From: a bacterium
GTDB lineage: Bacteria; Joyebacterota; Joyebacteria; Joyebacterales; Joyebacteraceae
NCBI GenBank assembly: GCA_025782395.1
Contig: JALGZD010000046.1
Location: forward strand, 16,104 to 80,103
Direction: 5' to 3'
Length of the DNA: 64,000 bases
Position 1 is the stretch's first letter. Each line of letters begins with the position of its first letter. The translations under genes and the position numbers were made by a program. Shown here in pieces: positions 1 through 7,089 of the stretch. Under the pieces are notes generated by a model. It had not been told where the DNA came from and ran no database searches. It saw nothing but the letters and a program-made list of their open reading frames with translations.

Positions 1-1718
1 GGCCGTACGTAGCCGTTTTCCACCGCCGCATCGGCCAGCGAGTTCAGAACATCGATCTCGGCGAGCACTGCCGCAGCGTCCTGTACCCTCGCAGTATGCT
101 CTGCGATCCACTCCCGGAGTGCCTCGAAGATGTCGCGTTCCAGCTTCACCATGTCTTCCTCGGCGGTGAGGACGCGACTCTCGTACTCCTTGAGGTCGGG
201 CGTTACGTAGCGCTCCGCATTGACGAGCGTCTGCTTGCGGATGTAGTCGTCCGGGACCAGGTGCGCATGGGTCTTCGTCACCTCTATGTAGTAGCCGAAG
301 ACCTTGTTGTAGCCGATCTTGAGCGATGCGATACCCGTTCTGCTGCGCTCGGAGATCTGGAGTTTTCCTATCCAGTCCTTGCCCTCCCTGGTGATCGATC
401 TCAGAGCGTCGAGCTCCTGACTGTGACCGTCCCGGATGACGCCTCCGTCTTTGAGGGTGGCCGGGGGATTTTCCACGAGCGTTTCGGCGATACGATCCGT
501 GACATCCGTCAGATCCGGGAATCGCGCAACAAGGATACGCAGGGACTCGGTCTCGAGTGTGGTCGCGAGCGCGGTGATGCCGGGCGCCATTTCGAGCGAC
601 TGCTTGAGAGAAGCAAGATCACGTGGTCCCGTGTGTCCCGAGGCGACTCTTGACATCACTCGCGGGAGATCGCACAGGGACTTGAGCGTTCCTCTGATGG
701 CCTCTGCGGTCTCGCGGTTCCCGAACAGAGCCTCGACTCCGTCCAGGCGCGAGCTCGACAGGTCCGCATCGAAAGGCGGGTAGAGGATCCACTGTCTGAG
801 AAGCCTTGCCCCCATCGCAGTAGCGGTACGGTCCAGCACCGCCAGGAGCGTCGCGTGCTTGAGACCCCGCTCCAACGGTTCGACCAGCTCGAGATTCCGC
901 TGGGAGGTCTCGTCGAGCACGAGGTGGTTGGATGTCTCAAGGTGGCGTATGGTCGTAATCTGCTTGAGGTCGCGCTTCTTCAGATCCTTGAGGTAGCTGA
1001 TGGCGGCGCCGGCGGCACGTATCCCCTCGCTCAGACCGGTCAGGCCGAAGCCGTCCAGGTTCGCGACGCCGAAGTGCGAGGTGAGTGCCTGGTGTGCGGC
1101 ATTGAATCCGAACTCCCAATCCGCCACTGTGGTAACCGGAATCTCCGTGAGATCCCGGAGGAGCGTGGACAGGGAATCCTGCTGGACGAGTCCCTCCGGG
1201 ACTATTATCTCAGCAGCCTCTGCTCGCAAGACCTCTCGCCTCAACTCAACGAGAGCGAGTTCCGAGACCACGAATTCCCCGGTCGAGAGATCTACACGCG
1301 CGAGTCCTGCCTGTGTATCGCCCGGCATCACTGAGAGAAGGTAGTTCGAGCGCCGTTCGTCCAGCATGGATGATGAGAGGAGTGTTCCCGGCGTGATGAC
1401 CTCAGTGATCGCGCGCTTGACCAGCCCCTTCGCCTTCCTGGGATCCTCGACCTGGTCGCAGATTGCCACTTTGTAGCCGGCCTCGACCAGCCTGGCAAGA
1501 TACGACTCCACGGCATGATGAGGCACACCGGCGAGCGGAACCGGGTTCTTGCCGCCTTTGTCTCTCGTCGTCAGGGCCAGGCCAAGGACGCGGGAAGCGA
1601 TCTTCGCATCGTCGAAGAACATCTCGTAGAAATCGCCCATGCGGAAGAGCAGTATCGCATCACGCTGCTCCGCCTTGATGGACGTGTACTGTTTCATCAT
1701 GGGAGTCAGGTCGCTCAT
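1..1718 (-). CDS. mutS: DNA mismatch repair protein MutS (N-terminal 572 residues, runs off the left edge)
   Basis: Recognises mispaired bases and starts mismatch repair in the cytoplasm. The visible part begins MSDLTPMMKQY and has the N-terminal mismatch-binding signature GDFYEMFFDDA near residue 30. The connector, the lever (YNKVFGYYIEVTK near residue 490) and the start of the clamp follow. The Walker ATPase domain lies beyond the window, so nothing can be said about its integrity. The ATG at 1718 has an AGAGGG ribosome site 6 bases upstream. The frame is open throughout. It is the last visible gene of the lapA-lapB-TPR-mutS run, 49 bases after the TPR gene. I am very sure of the family; MutS1 rather than MutS2 is shown by the mismatch-binding domain. 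Confidence 0.96.
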   Translation of the reverse strand, partial: MSDLTPMMKQYTSIKAEQRDAILLFRMGDFYEMFFDDAKIASRVLGLALTTRDKGGKNPVPLAGVPHHAVESYLARLVEAGYKVAICDQVEDPRKAKGLVKRAITEVITPGTLLSSSMLDERRSNYLLSVMPGDTQAGLARVDLSTGEFVVSELALVELRREVLRAEAAEIIVPEGLVQQDSLSTLLRDLTEIPVTTVADWEFGFNAAHQALTSHFGVANLDGFGLTGLSEGIRAAGAAISYLKDLKKRDLKQITTIRHLETSNHLVLDETSQRNLELVEPLERGLKHATLLAVLDRTATAMGARLLRQWILYPPFDADLSSSRLDGVEALFGNRETAEAIRGTLKSLCDLPRVMSRVASGHTGPRDLASLKQSLEMAPGITALATTLETESLRILVARFPDLTDVTDRIAETLVENPPATLKDGGVIRDGHSQELDALRSITREGKDWIGKLQISERSRTGIASLKIGYNKVFGYYIEVTKTHAHLVPDDYIRKQTLVNAERYVTPDLKEYESRVLTAEEDMVKLERDIFEALREWIAEHTARVQDAAAVLAEIDVLNSLADAAVENGYVR

Positions 1719-1767
1719 CGATACCCTCTGTGCGCGGGAACCGACCTTCCGTCCGGGCGCGTAGAAG

Positions 1768-2655
1768 CTAAGGGGTGATATCAGTCGCGGGCTCTGCTTC
1801 CGGAACAGCTTCGTCTGCGCCGGTCGAACCGGTCTCTCTGTGGTGCGTGGTCTTTTCCAGGACCGAGTCCGGAGTGTGAAGCGCTGCGACTCGTAGTCTG
1901 TCCGCCGCGATCACCGCCTCAAAGCTGCCGGGGAATTCTCCTATCACGGTTCGCAATATCTCCGAAGTGCGGGACAACTCACCGAGGGCTTCGGCACAGG
2001 TTGCGGCGCCCATGAGCGCCGGCGCGCGAATGCCACTCCCGGCGTGTTCGGCAGCAGCTGTTTCGAAATGCGTGCAGGCTTCCGAGGAGTTCCCCGCGGC
2101 CAGGATCGCCCAACCCAGACCGATTGAAGCCCAGGCAGCCACATCTTCGTCCGCGCTGGTCAAGGCCTCTTTGTAGAGTGCCGTGGCGGCGGTTACATCG
2201 CCGGATGCCAGAAGGCCGGCCGCCTGTTTCAGAATCGTTCGACAGGAGCCTTCTCGCCGGACTGCTGCCGCGGCGTACTCGATCGCCGCTGTTCCGTAAT
2301 GACCCGACGCGTACAGGAAATCGCCGCGCAGGGTGTAGGCAGCTGACCTGAGTGCCTGATCGCGGCTGCGAACCAGAACGAGGTCGGCCAGATCGAGTGC
2401 TTCAGCGGCATCGTCCGTCAGGCGGGCCAGTTCGAGTGCAAGCAGTGAGCTACCCGCGAGGTCTGAGTCTTCCCCCATCAGACCCCTGATGTAGCTCGCG
2501 GCATCCTCGGTGAATCCGGTCTGCTCCAGGGAACGGGCTCGTGCTATCGCCTCGGAGGCGTCGATATCCTGAGCCACGAGTTCGGTCGGGCTCCACGAGA
2601 CGACCGCCACAGCGATAAGCGCCGCGACGGTCTGTGTGCTGCGTCTGCGGTTCAT
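1768..2655 (-). CDS. Secreted TPR-type repeat protein of unknown function
   Basis: A 295-residue protein with an N-terminal signal peptide (basic MNRRRS, hydrophobic segment, likely cut after LVA-Q near residue 29), so it is probably periplasmic. The rest is helical, alanine-rich and repeats a tetratricopeptide-like pattern (ALYKEALTSADEDVAAWASI, then HFETAAAEH). The last 30 residues are acidic and disordered. I chose the ATG at 2655 because it restores the signal peptide, has AGAGA upstream and sits 4 bases after lapB. Cotranscription with lapA-lapB hints at an envelope role, but that is inference. No catalytic motif is visible, and a YbgF/CpoB-like scaffold is an alternative. Confidence 0.75.
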   Translation of the reverse strand: MNRRRSTQTVAALIAVAVVSWSPTELVAQDIDASEAIARARSLEQTGFTEDAASYIRGLMGEDSDLAGSSLLALELARLTDDAAEALDLADLVLVRSRDQALRSAAYTLRGDFLYASGHYGTAAIEYAAAAVRREGSCRTILKQAAGLLASGDVTAATALYKEALTSADEDVAAWASIGLGWAILAAGNSSEACTHFETAAAEHAGSGIRAPALMGAATCAEALGELSRTSEILRTVIGEFPGSFEAVIAADRLRVAALHTPDSVLEKTTHHRETGSTGADEAVPEAEPATDITP

Positions 2656-2659
2656 TCTC

Positions 2660-3796
2660 TCAGTCCACATCGATCCACTTGTGGCACGACGGGCAGCGCC
2701 AGCCGGTCGGTCCGAGGGCGTCTCCACAGTGGGGACACTTGTCGAAGGCGGCCTCATCGGTTGTCCTGGCGAGAAATCCATCGGCTATGCGAGCCGCTTC
2801 GTCGAGCCTGCCTGCGGCCACAAGCGTCTGGATCAGACGCCTGTGTCCGAGTGCGGTGTCGCCCTCGTGCTTGATGGCTTCGCGCGCCACCCTGACGGCC
2901 TCTTCCACATCTCCCTTGCGTTCGTGCATTCGCGAAAGACCGCAGAGCGCGGGGACATTGGATGGCGTTTTCAAGAGCACGTCCTCATACACCCTCATCA
3001 TTCTGCCGTAATCACCTATCTCGAAGTATGCCTTCTCGAGGCGTTCGAATGCCAGGTGCCCTTTGCCGGGCGCATCGGCGAGCAGCTTCGTCCAGTATGC
3101 GATTGCCCTCTCGGTGTCCTCCTCAGAGGCAGCCATGTCACCAAGATACAGATTGGCCAAGGCTGCCCGTACGGAATCCTCCTTCAGGGCTCCGAGAAAC
3201 CCCGTCTTCGCCTTGGCGCGGTCTCCGGCTGCCAGCGCTCTCGTTGCCACGTGTGCTCGGTAGACGGCCAACGATGGCTGTCCGTCTGCTCCGGCGCTCT
3301 TGAGGACATCCTTGTGTGTCTGGACTGCCCGGTCCATCTGGCCTGTTTCCTCGCATGCGTCACGCAGAAGTGCGGTCATCCGGGGATCGACACGCTCACC
3401 CCGGGGCAGCGAGCCTATGCTCTCGATCACTTCGGCCCATCGTTCAGCCTCTGCCAAATCAAGCGCCAGGCATTTGATGATCGAGCTTCTCACGGTTCTT
3501 GGAAGGCGCCGCTTGACCAGGAGTTCCCTGTGGACCTGGATTGCCTGCTTGGTCCGACCACGTTCCCTGAGCAGATTGCCGAGCTTGATGTAGGCGTCGA
3601 GATTGCGTGGATCTTGCCGCACGGCCGTCTTCAGATGCAGAACTGCCGCATCGCGGTCGCCTGAGATCATGGCGTTCAGGCCAAGGTTGTAAGCGCTTTC
3701 TTCATCAGTACGGCGTCGGGATTTGCGGCGGGCGACCGCAGTCGCGCCGAACGCAACCAACGCGACGCAGACAACGATGATGATCGCGAGGTTCAT
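2660..3796 (-). CDS. lapB: LapB-like inner-membrane TPR protein with C-terminal rubredoxin-type zinc site
   Basis: LapB (YciM) is an inner-membrane-anchored TPR protein that, in enterobacteria, tunes lipopolysaccharide synthesis by controlling LpxC turnover. Here 378 residues show one N-terminal membrane segment (about residues 2-22) followed by RRKSRRR, then TPR repeats from about 35 to 340. A C-terminal metal knuckle has Cys354, Cys357, Cys368 and Cys371 (CPHCGD, then CPSCHKW), the hallmark of the family. The ATG at 3796 follows GGGGAGTAGGTGAC, a strong ribosome site; a longer frame upstream would hide the membrane anchor. It lies directly after a LapA homologue, as in E. coli. The family is clear; the LpxC function is transferred knowledge. 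Confidence 0.88.
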   Translation of the reverse strand: MNLAIIIVVCVALVAFGATAVARRKSRRRTDEESAYNLGLNAMISGDRDAAVLHLKTAVRQDPRNLDAYIKLGNLLRERGRTKQAIQVHRELLVKRRLPRTVRSSIIKCLALDLAEAERWAEVIESIGSLPRGERVDPRMTALLRDACEETGQMDRAVQTHKDVLKSAGADGQPSLAVYRAHVATRALAAGDRAKAKTGFLGALKEDSVRAALANLYLGDMAASEEDTERAIAYWTKLLADAPGKGHLAFERLEKAYFEIGDYGRMMRVYEDVLLKTPSNVPALCGLSRMHERKGDVEEAVRVAREAIKHEGDTALGHRRLIQTLVAAGRLDEAARIADGFLARTTDEAAFDKCPHCGDALGPTGWRCPSCHKWIDVD

Positions 3797-3833
3797 GTCA
3801 CCTACTCCCCGTCGGAATGACCCCGGGAGGGGC

Positions 3834-4154
3834 CTAGTCAACCGACTCCTCTTCGTCGATTTCATCCAGCGAGATATGTCTGAGTCCGGCTGTCTCTTGG
3901 TTCAGATCTGCAATCTCGCGCTTCTGTCGGCGGATGATTCTTCTGAGGCTGATCTCGTGACCAATGGACACGAAGAACCAGACAATCGCACCAAGTACGA
4001 ACGCTTCAAAGAGAAGAAGCACGAGAGGCACATTGCTGAACGTCAAAGCGGCGGTTCCCAGTGTAATTGTCGCTCGCTCTCCGCTGTTGACCATGGCGAA
4101 GCCGGTCAGGACAACAACCACTATGAGAAGCAGCAGCATTCGGAGGACCCACAC
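3834..4154 (-). CDS. lapA: LapA-domain (DUF1049) inner-membrane protein
   Basis: A small membrane protein of 106 residues with two hydrophobic segments (about residues 6-20 and 36-57) and a charged, coiled tail that ends in DEIDEEES. This is the usual LapA layout, and LapA partners LapB in lipopolysaccharide assembly. I place the start at the GTG at 4154 because GGAGGTG lies 6 bases upstream. Starting farther upstream would add residues before the first membrane segment that the family lacks. The gap to lapB is 37 bases, and miaB ends 99 bases before it. The family is judged from architecture plus the lapB neighbour, since the sequence itself is weakly conserved. Confidence 0.78.
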   Translation of the reverse strand: MWVLRMLLLLIVVVVLTGFAMVNSGERATITLGTAALTFSNVPLVLLLFEAFVLGAIVWFFVSIGHEISLRRIIRRQKREIADLNQETAGLRHISLDEIDEEESVD

Positions 4155-4253
4155 AGCGTTCACCTCCAGGTAGGGATCACTGATGAGGAACGGACGCGCC
4201 TTCGGCACACAACATCACGTTACCGAGACCTCCCGACCCTCGGCAGCATGAGT

Positions 4254-5582
4254 CTAGCAACCGTCAAAAGGCCTAGCAAGGTCTTTCTGCCGGGCCTCTG
4301 CTTCCCCGTGGAGTGTCCAGGCACTGCAGCCTGTCACTCTCACGTGGATGAGTTCTCCGGCACACTCATCCGGGCACTCAAAGACAACGGCCTTGCCGGA
4401 GCGTGACCTGCCGAACATGCGTGAGGCATCTCGCTTGCTGGGGCCATCCGCAAGCACTTCCAGCAGTGTTCCAATCAGACCTTGGTTGATGGCAGTCGTG
4501 ATTCCCTTCTGGAGCTCGATAGTCGTCTTGAGGCGCTCGATCTTCGTCGCTTCGGGGACATCGTCGTTGAGCGCTCCGGCACTCGTGCCTTCTCTGACGG
4601 AGTAGCGGAACATGAAAGCCGAGTCGAAGCGGATCTCCTCCATGAGAGAGAGCGTAGCGCGGAAGTCCTCACTGGTTTCGCCCGGGAACCCCGTGATCAC
4701 GTCGGTTGTGACGGCGACTCCCGGGATCTTCTTGCGGATGTTCCCGATCAGCGCGACGTAGTCCTCGCGGGTGTAGGAACGGTTCATTCGACGGAGGATG
4801 GCGTTCGATCCCGACTGAACCGGCAGATGTATGTGCTCACAGACCTTGTCCAGGCCTGCGATTGCATCTATCAGTTCCTCCGAGAGGTCCTTGGGGTGCG
4901 ATGTTGCGAACCTGATTCGCGCGAGGCCGGAGATATCATTGATGATGCCGAGGAGCCGCGCGAATGTGACGGAACCGTCGCGATAGGAATTGACATTCTG
5001 TCCCAAGAGCGTGACGTCCCGCATCCCGAGTCGCACCAGTGCTTTCACCTCGGTGAGCACGGTCTCATGCGGGACGCTGCGCTCTCTGCCCCGCACGTAG
5101 GGCACGATGCAGTAGCTGCAGTAGTTGTTGCAGCCACGCATTACGCTGACGAAATCAGAGAGTGAAGCGGTGATCGGACCGGGGCAATCCCCATAGTCCT
5201 CACTATCATCTTGATCCGTTTCGACGCGTTTCAGGCCGTGGCCGGCTTTCTCAACGACGTCGGGAATGAGCGCATAGCGATCCGTGCCCACGACGAAGTC
5301 GAGACCGCGCACTTCGCTCAGAAGCCTCTTACCCATACGCTGGGCCACGCAACCTATGACGCCGAGGGCCGCATCCTTGGCAATGAGGCCGCGGAGGTGC
5401 CGGAGACGCCCGAGAACCCGCTGCTCCGCCCGTTCACGGACGGTGCAGCTGTTCACCATGACCACGTCCGCTTCGGCGAGATCGGAAGTGAGCGAGTGCC
5501 CTGCCGACACCAGCATCGACCGTATCATCGCCGAGTCGCATTCGTTCATCTGGCAGCCGTATGTCTCAATGTAGATTTTCAT
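4254..5582 (-). CDS. miaB: tRNA-2-methylthio-N6-dimethylallyladenosine synthase MiaB
   Basis: A radical-SAM methylthiotransferase that adds the 2-methylthio group to i6A37 of tRNAs reading UNN codons. In 442 residues it has the three N-terminal cluster cysteines (Cys10 in ETYGCQMNECDS, Cys46, Cys78), the radical-SAM triad Cys151, Cys155, Cys158 (CNNYCSYC), and a C-terminal TRAM domain. The NECDS motif separates MiaB from MtaB, which has NQYES. Its ATG overlaps the mtaB stop by four bases, so the two paralogues are translationally coupled. The length is normal for the family. Confidence 0.97.
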   Translation of the reverse strand: MKIYIETYGCQMNECDSAMIRSMLVSAGHSLTSDLAEADVVMVNSCTVRERAEQRVLGRLRHLRGLIAKDAALGVIGCVAQRMGKRLLSEVRGLDFVVGTDRYALIPDVVEKAGHGLKRVETDQDDSEDYGDCPGPITASLSDFVSVMRGCNNYCSYCIVPYVRGRERSVPHETVLTEVKALVRLGMRDVTLLGQNVNSYRDGSVTFARLLGIINDISGLARIRFATSHPKDLSEELIDAIAGLDKVCEHIHLPVQSGSNAILRRMNRSYTREDYVALIGNIRKKIPGVAVTTDVITGFPGETSEDFRATLSLMEEIRFDSAFMFRYSVREGTSAGALNDDVPEATKIERLKTTIELQKGITTAINQGLIGTLLEVLADGPSKRDASRMFGRSRSGKAVVFECPDECAGELIHVRVTGCSAWTLHGEAEARQKDLARPFDGC

Positions 5583-6967
5583 CCGGCACTGACTCGGACC
5601 ATCGTCCCTCGTGTCCGTTCCCCGTCAACGCTCTCCACGAGTACACGAACGAAGTGGTTCTTGAGCGATTCCGGCCCCTCGATCTCAACTCTCACGTAAC
5701 TGTCTGAGAGTCCGGAAAGCAGAGTCCCTTCACTGTGATCCCTCTTCTCCACGAGGATTTTCAGCTCGCTTCCGATAAGCGCCGTCCGGAAATCGAGCGA
5801 CCTGCGCGTGGAGAGTTCCTTGATCGTTCGACTTCTCTCCTTCTTTCTGAGTCCCGATAGGGTCTCGGTGAGCTCCGCAGCCGGCGTCCCACTTCTCGGC
5901 GAGTAGGCAAACACGTGAAGGTAGGTGAAGGGTAACCGCTCTATCAGATCGATGGTAGCGGCGAAATCGTCCTCGGTCTCTCCAGGAAACCCCACCATCA
6001 CATCCGCCCCCAGACCGAGGTGCGGAAGACGGTCGGTAACACGGCGTACGTTGTTTTCATACTCGGCTGCGCTGTGGCCGCGACGCATCGCCGACAGTAT
6101 GCGGTCGGATCCGCTCTGGAGCGGTATGTGCAGGTGATTGCAGACCTTGTCGAGTTCTACGATCGTATCCGCCAGTTCCTGAGTAAGCTGCAGGGGCTCG
6201 ACGGATCCTAGCCGTACCCGATCGAGTTGGTCGATGGCCACGAGTTCCCGCAGAAGATCCGGGAGACGCCTTCCATTTGAGTCGTACGCGCCTATGTGAA
6301 CGCCGGTGAGAACAAGTTCCCTGTAGCCGTTCTCGGCAAGCGTTGTAGCCTGCCGAAGCACGCCCGCAAGCGGCCGGCTCCGCGAGGGTCCGCGGGCGGC
6401 CGGAACTGCACAGTAGGAGCACCGTCTGTCACAGCCATCCTGGATCTTGAGAAACGCTCGCGTGTAGCCGCGAAACCGGACGATGTCGAATGGCTCAAAA
6501 CTGTCTGCCGTAAGTGGTCGGACCAGTGTGTGACTTCGCGGCGCCTGTGCCGTCATTGAGTCCGGGCAATCGATGAACTCCTGTCTTCGTCGCGGCGTCT
6601 TCAGATCGAGGTGCTTGGAGGCGAGCTCTGGTATGGCTGCCTTGTCGCTGTTGCCCACGACTATGTCGACCTCGGGCATTCCTGCGAGACGCTCCGGTTC
6701 GCGCTGAGCATAGCAGCCTGTCGCGATGAGCACAGCCGAGGGGTTTGTCCGGGATGCCCGCCGGAGCATCTGTCGTGATCTGTAGTCACTGCGCATCGTT
6801 ACTGTGCACGTATTCACTATGTATACGTCGGCTGTCTCCGTAAAGGGGACGATACCGAACCCGCTCTTCTCCAGAAGTTCGGCGATTCCCTCGCTCTCAT
6901 ACTGGTTGAGCTTGCATCCCACCGTTGCTATTGCGGCGGTCCGATGCTTGTCGCCGTGTGCGCGCAT
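5579..6967 (-). CDS. mtaB: Threonylcarbamoyladenosine tRNA methylthiotransferase MtaB
   Basis: Converts t6A37 to ms2t6A in tRNAs reading ANN codons. In 462 residues it has Cys18 (GCKLNQYES), Cys54 (VNTCTV) and Cys85 for the auxiliary cluster, then Cys179, Cys183 and Cys186 (CDRRCSYC) for the radical-SAM cluster, and a C-terminal TRAM-like segment. NQYES is typical of the MtaB branch. The ATG at 6967 is the simplest start but has no strong ribosome site; an in-frame TTG 24 bases upstream is possible. The rpsA terminator lies just upstream, so mtaB probably has its own weak promoter or depends on read-through. Confidence 0.94.
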   Translation of the reverse strand: MRAHGDKHRTAAIATVGCKLNQYESEGIAELLEKSGFGIVPFTETADVYIVNTCTVTMRSDYRSRQMLRRASRTNPSAVLIATGCYAQREPERLAGMPEVDIVVGNSDKAAIPELASKHLDLKTPRRRQEFIDCPDSMTAQAPRSHTLVRPLTADSFEPFDIVRFRGYTRAFLKIQDGCDRRCSYCAVPAARGPSRSRPLAGVLRQATTLAENGYRELVLTGVHIGAYDSNGRRLPDLLRELVAIDQLDRVRLGSVEPLQLTQELADTIVELDKVCNHLHIPLQSGSDRILSAMRRGHSAAEYENNVRRVTDRLPHLGLGADVMVGFPGETEDDFAATIDLIERLPFTYLHVFAYSPRSGTPAAELTETLSGLRKKERSRTIKELSTRRSLDFRTALIGSELKILVEKRDHSEGTLLSGLSDSYVRVEIEGPESLKNHFVRVLVESVDGERTRGTMVRVSAG

Positions 6968-7004
6968 CTGATCTGCAATCCCATCTCTCAATGCGAACAG
7001 GAAA

Positions 7005-7032
7005 CGGGGAGACTCCAGACAGAGTCCCCCCG
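7005..7032 (-). terminator. Rho-independent terminator after rpsA
   Basis: An 11-bp stem with one mismatch (7005-7015 against 7022-7032) and a 6-base loop. On the minus strand it is followed by TTTCCTGTT. It lies between the rpsA stop at 7090 and the mtaB start, as expected for the end of the cmk-plsC-ispH-rpsA operon. Confidence 0.75.
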
Positions 7033-7089
7033 TGTGAGAGAAGAAAGGCATCCCGCTGCTTGGGCAGGCGTGCCCCGGGGGTCCCGTGT

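Noticed and set aside
1..1718. Several short minus-strand frames looked like a broken gene
   Set aside because: They are pieces read in other frames. One frame is open from 1718 to the edge and encodes an intact MutS N-terminal region.
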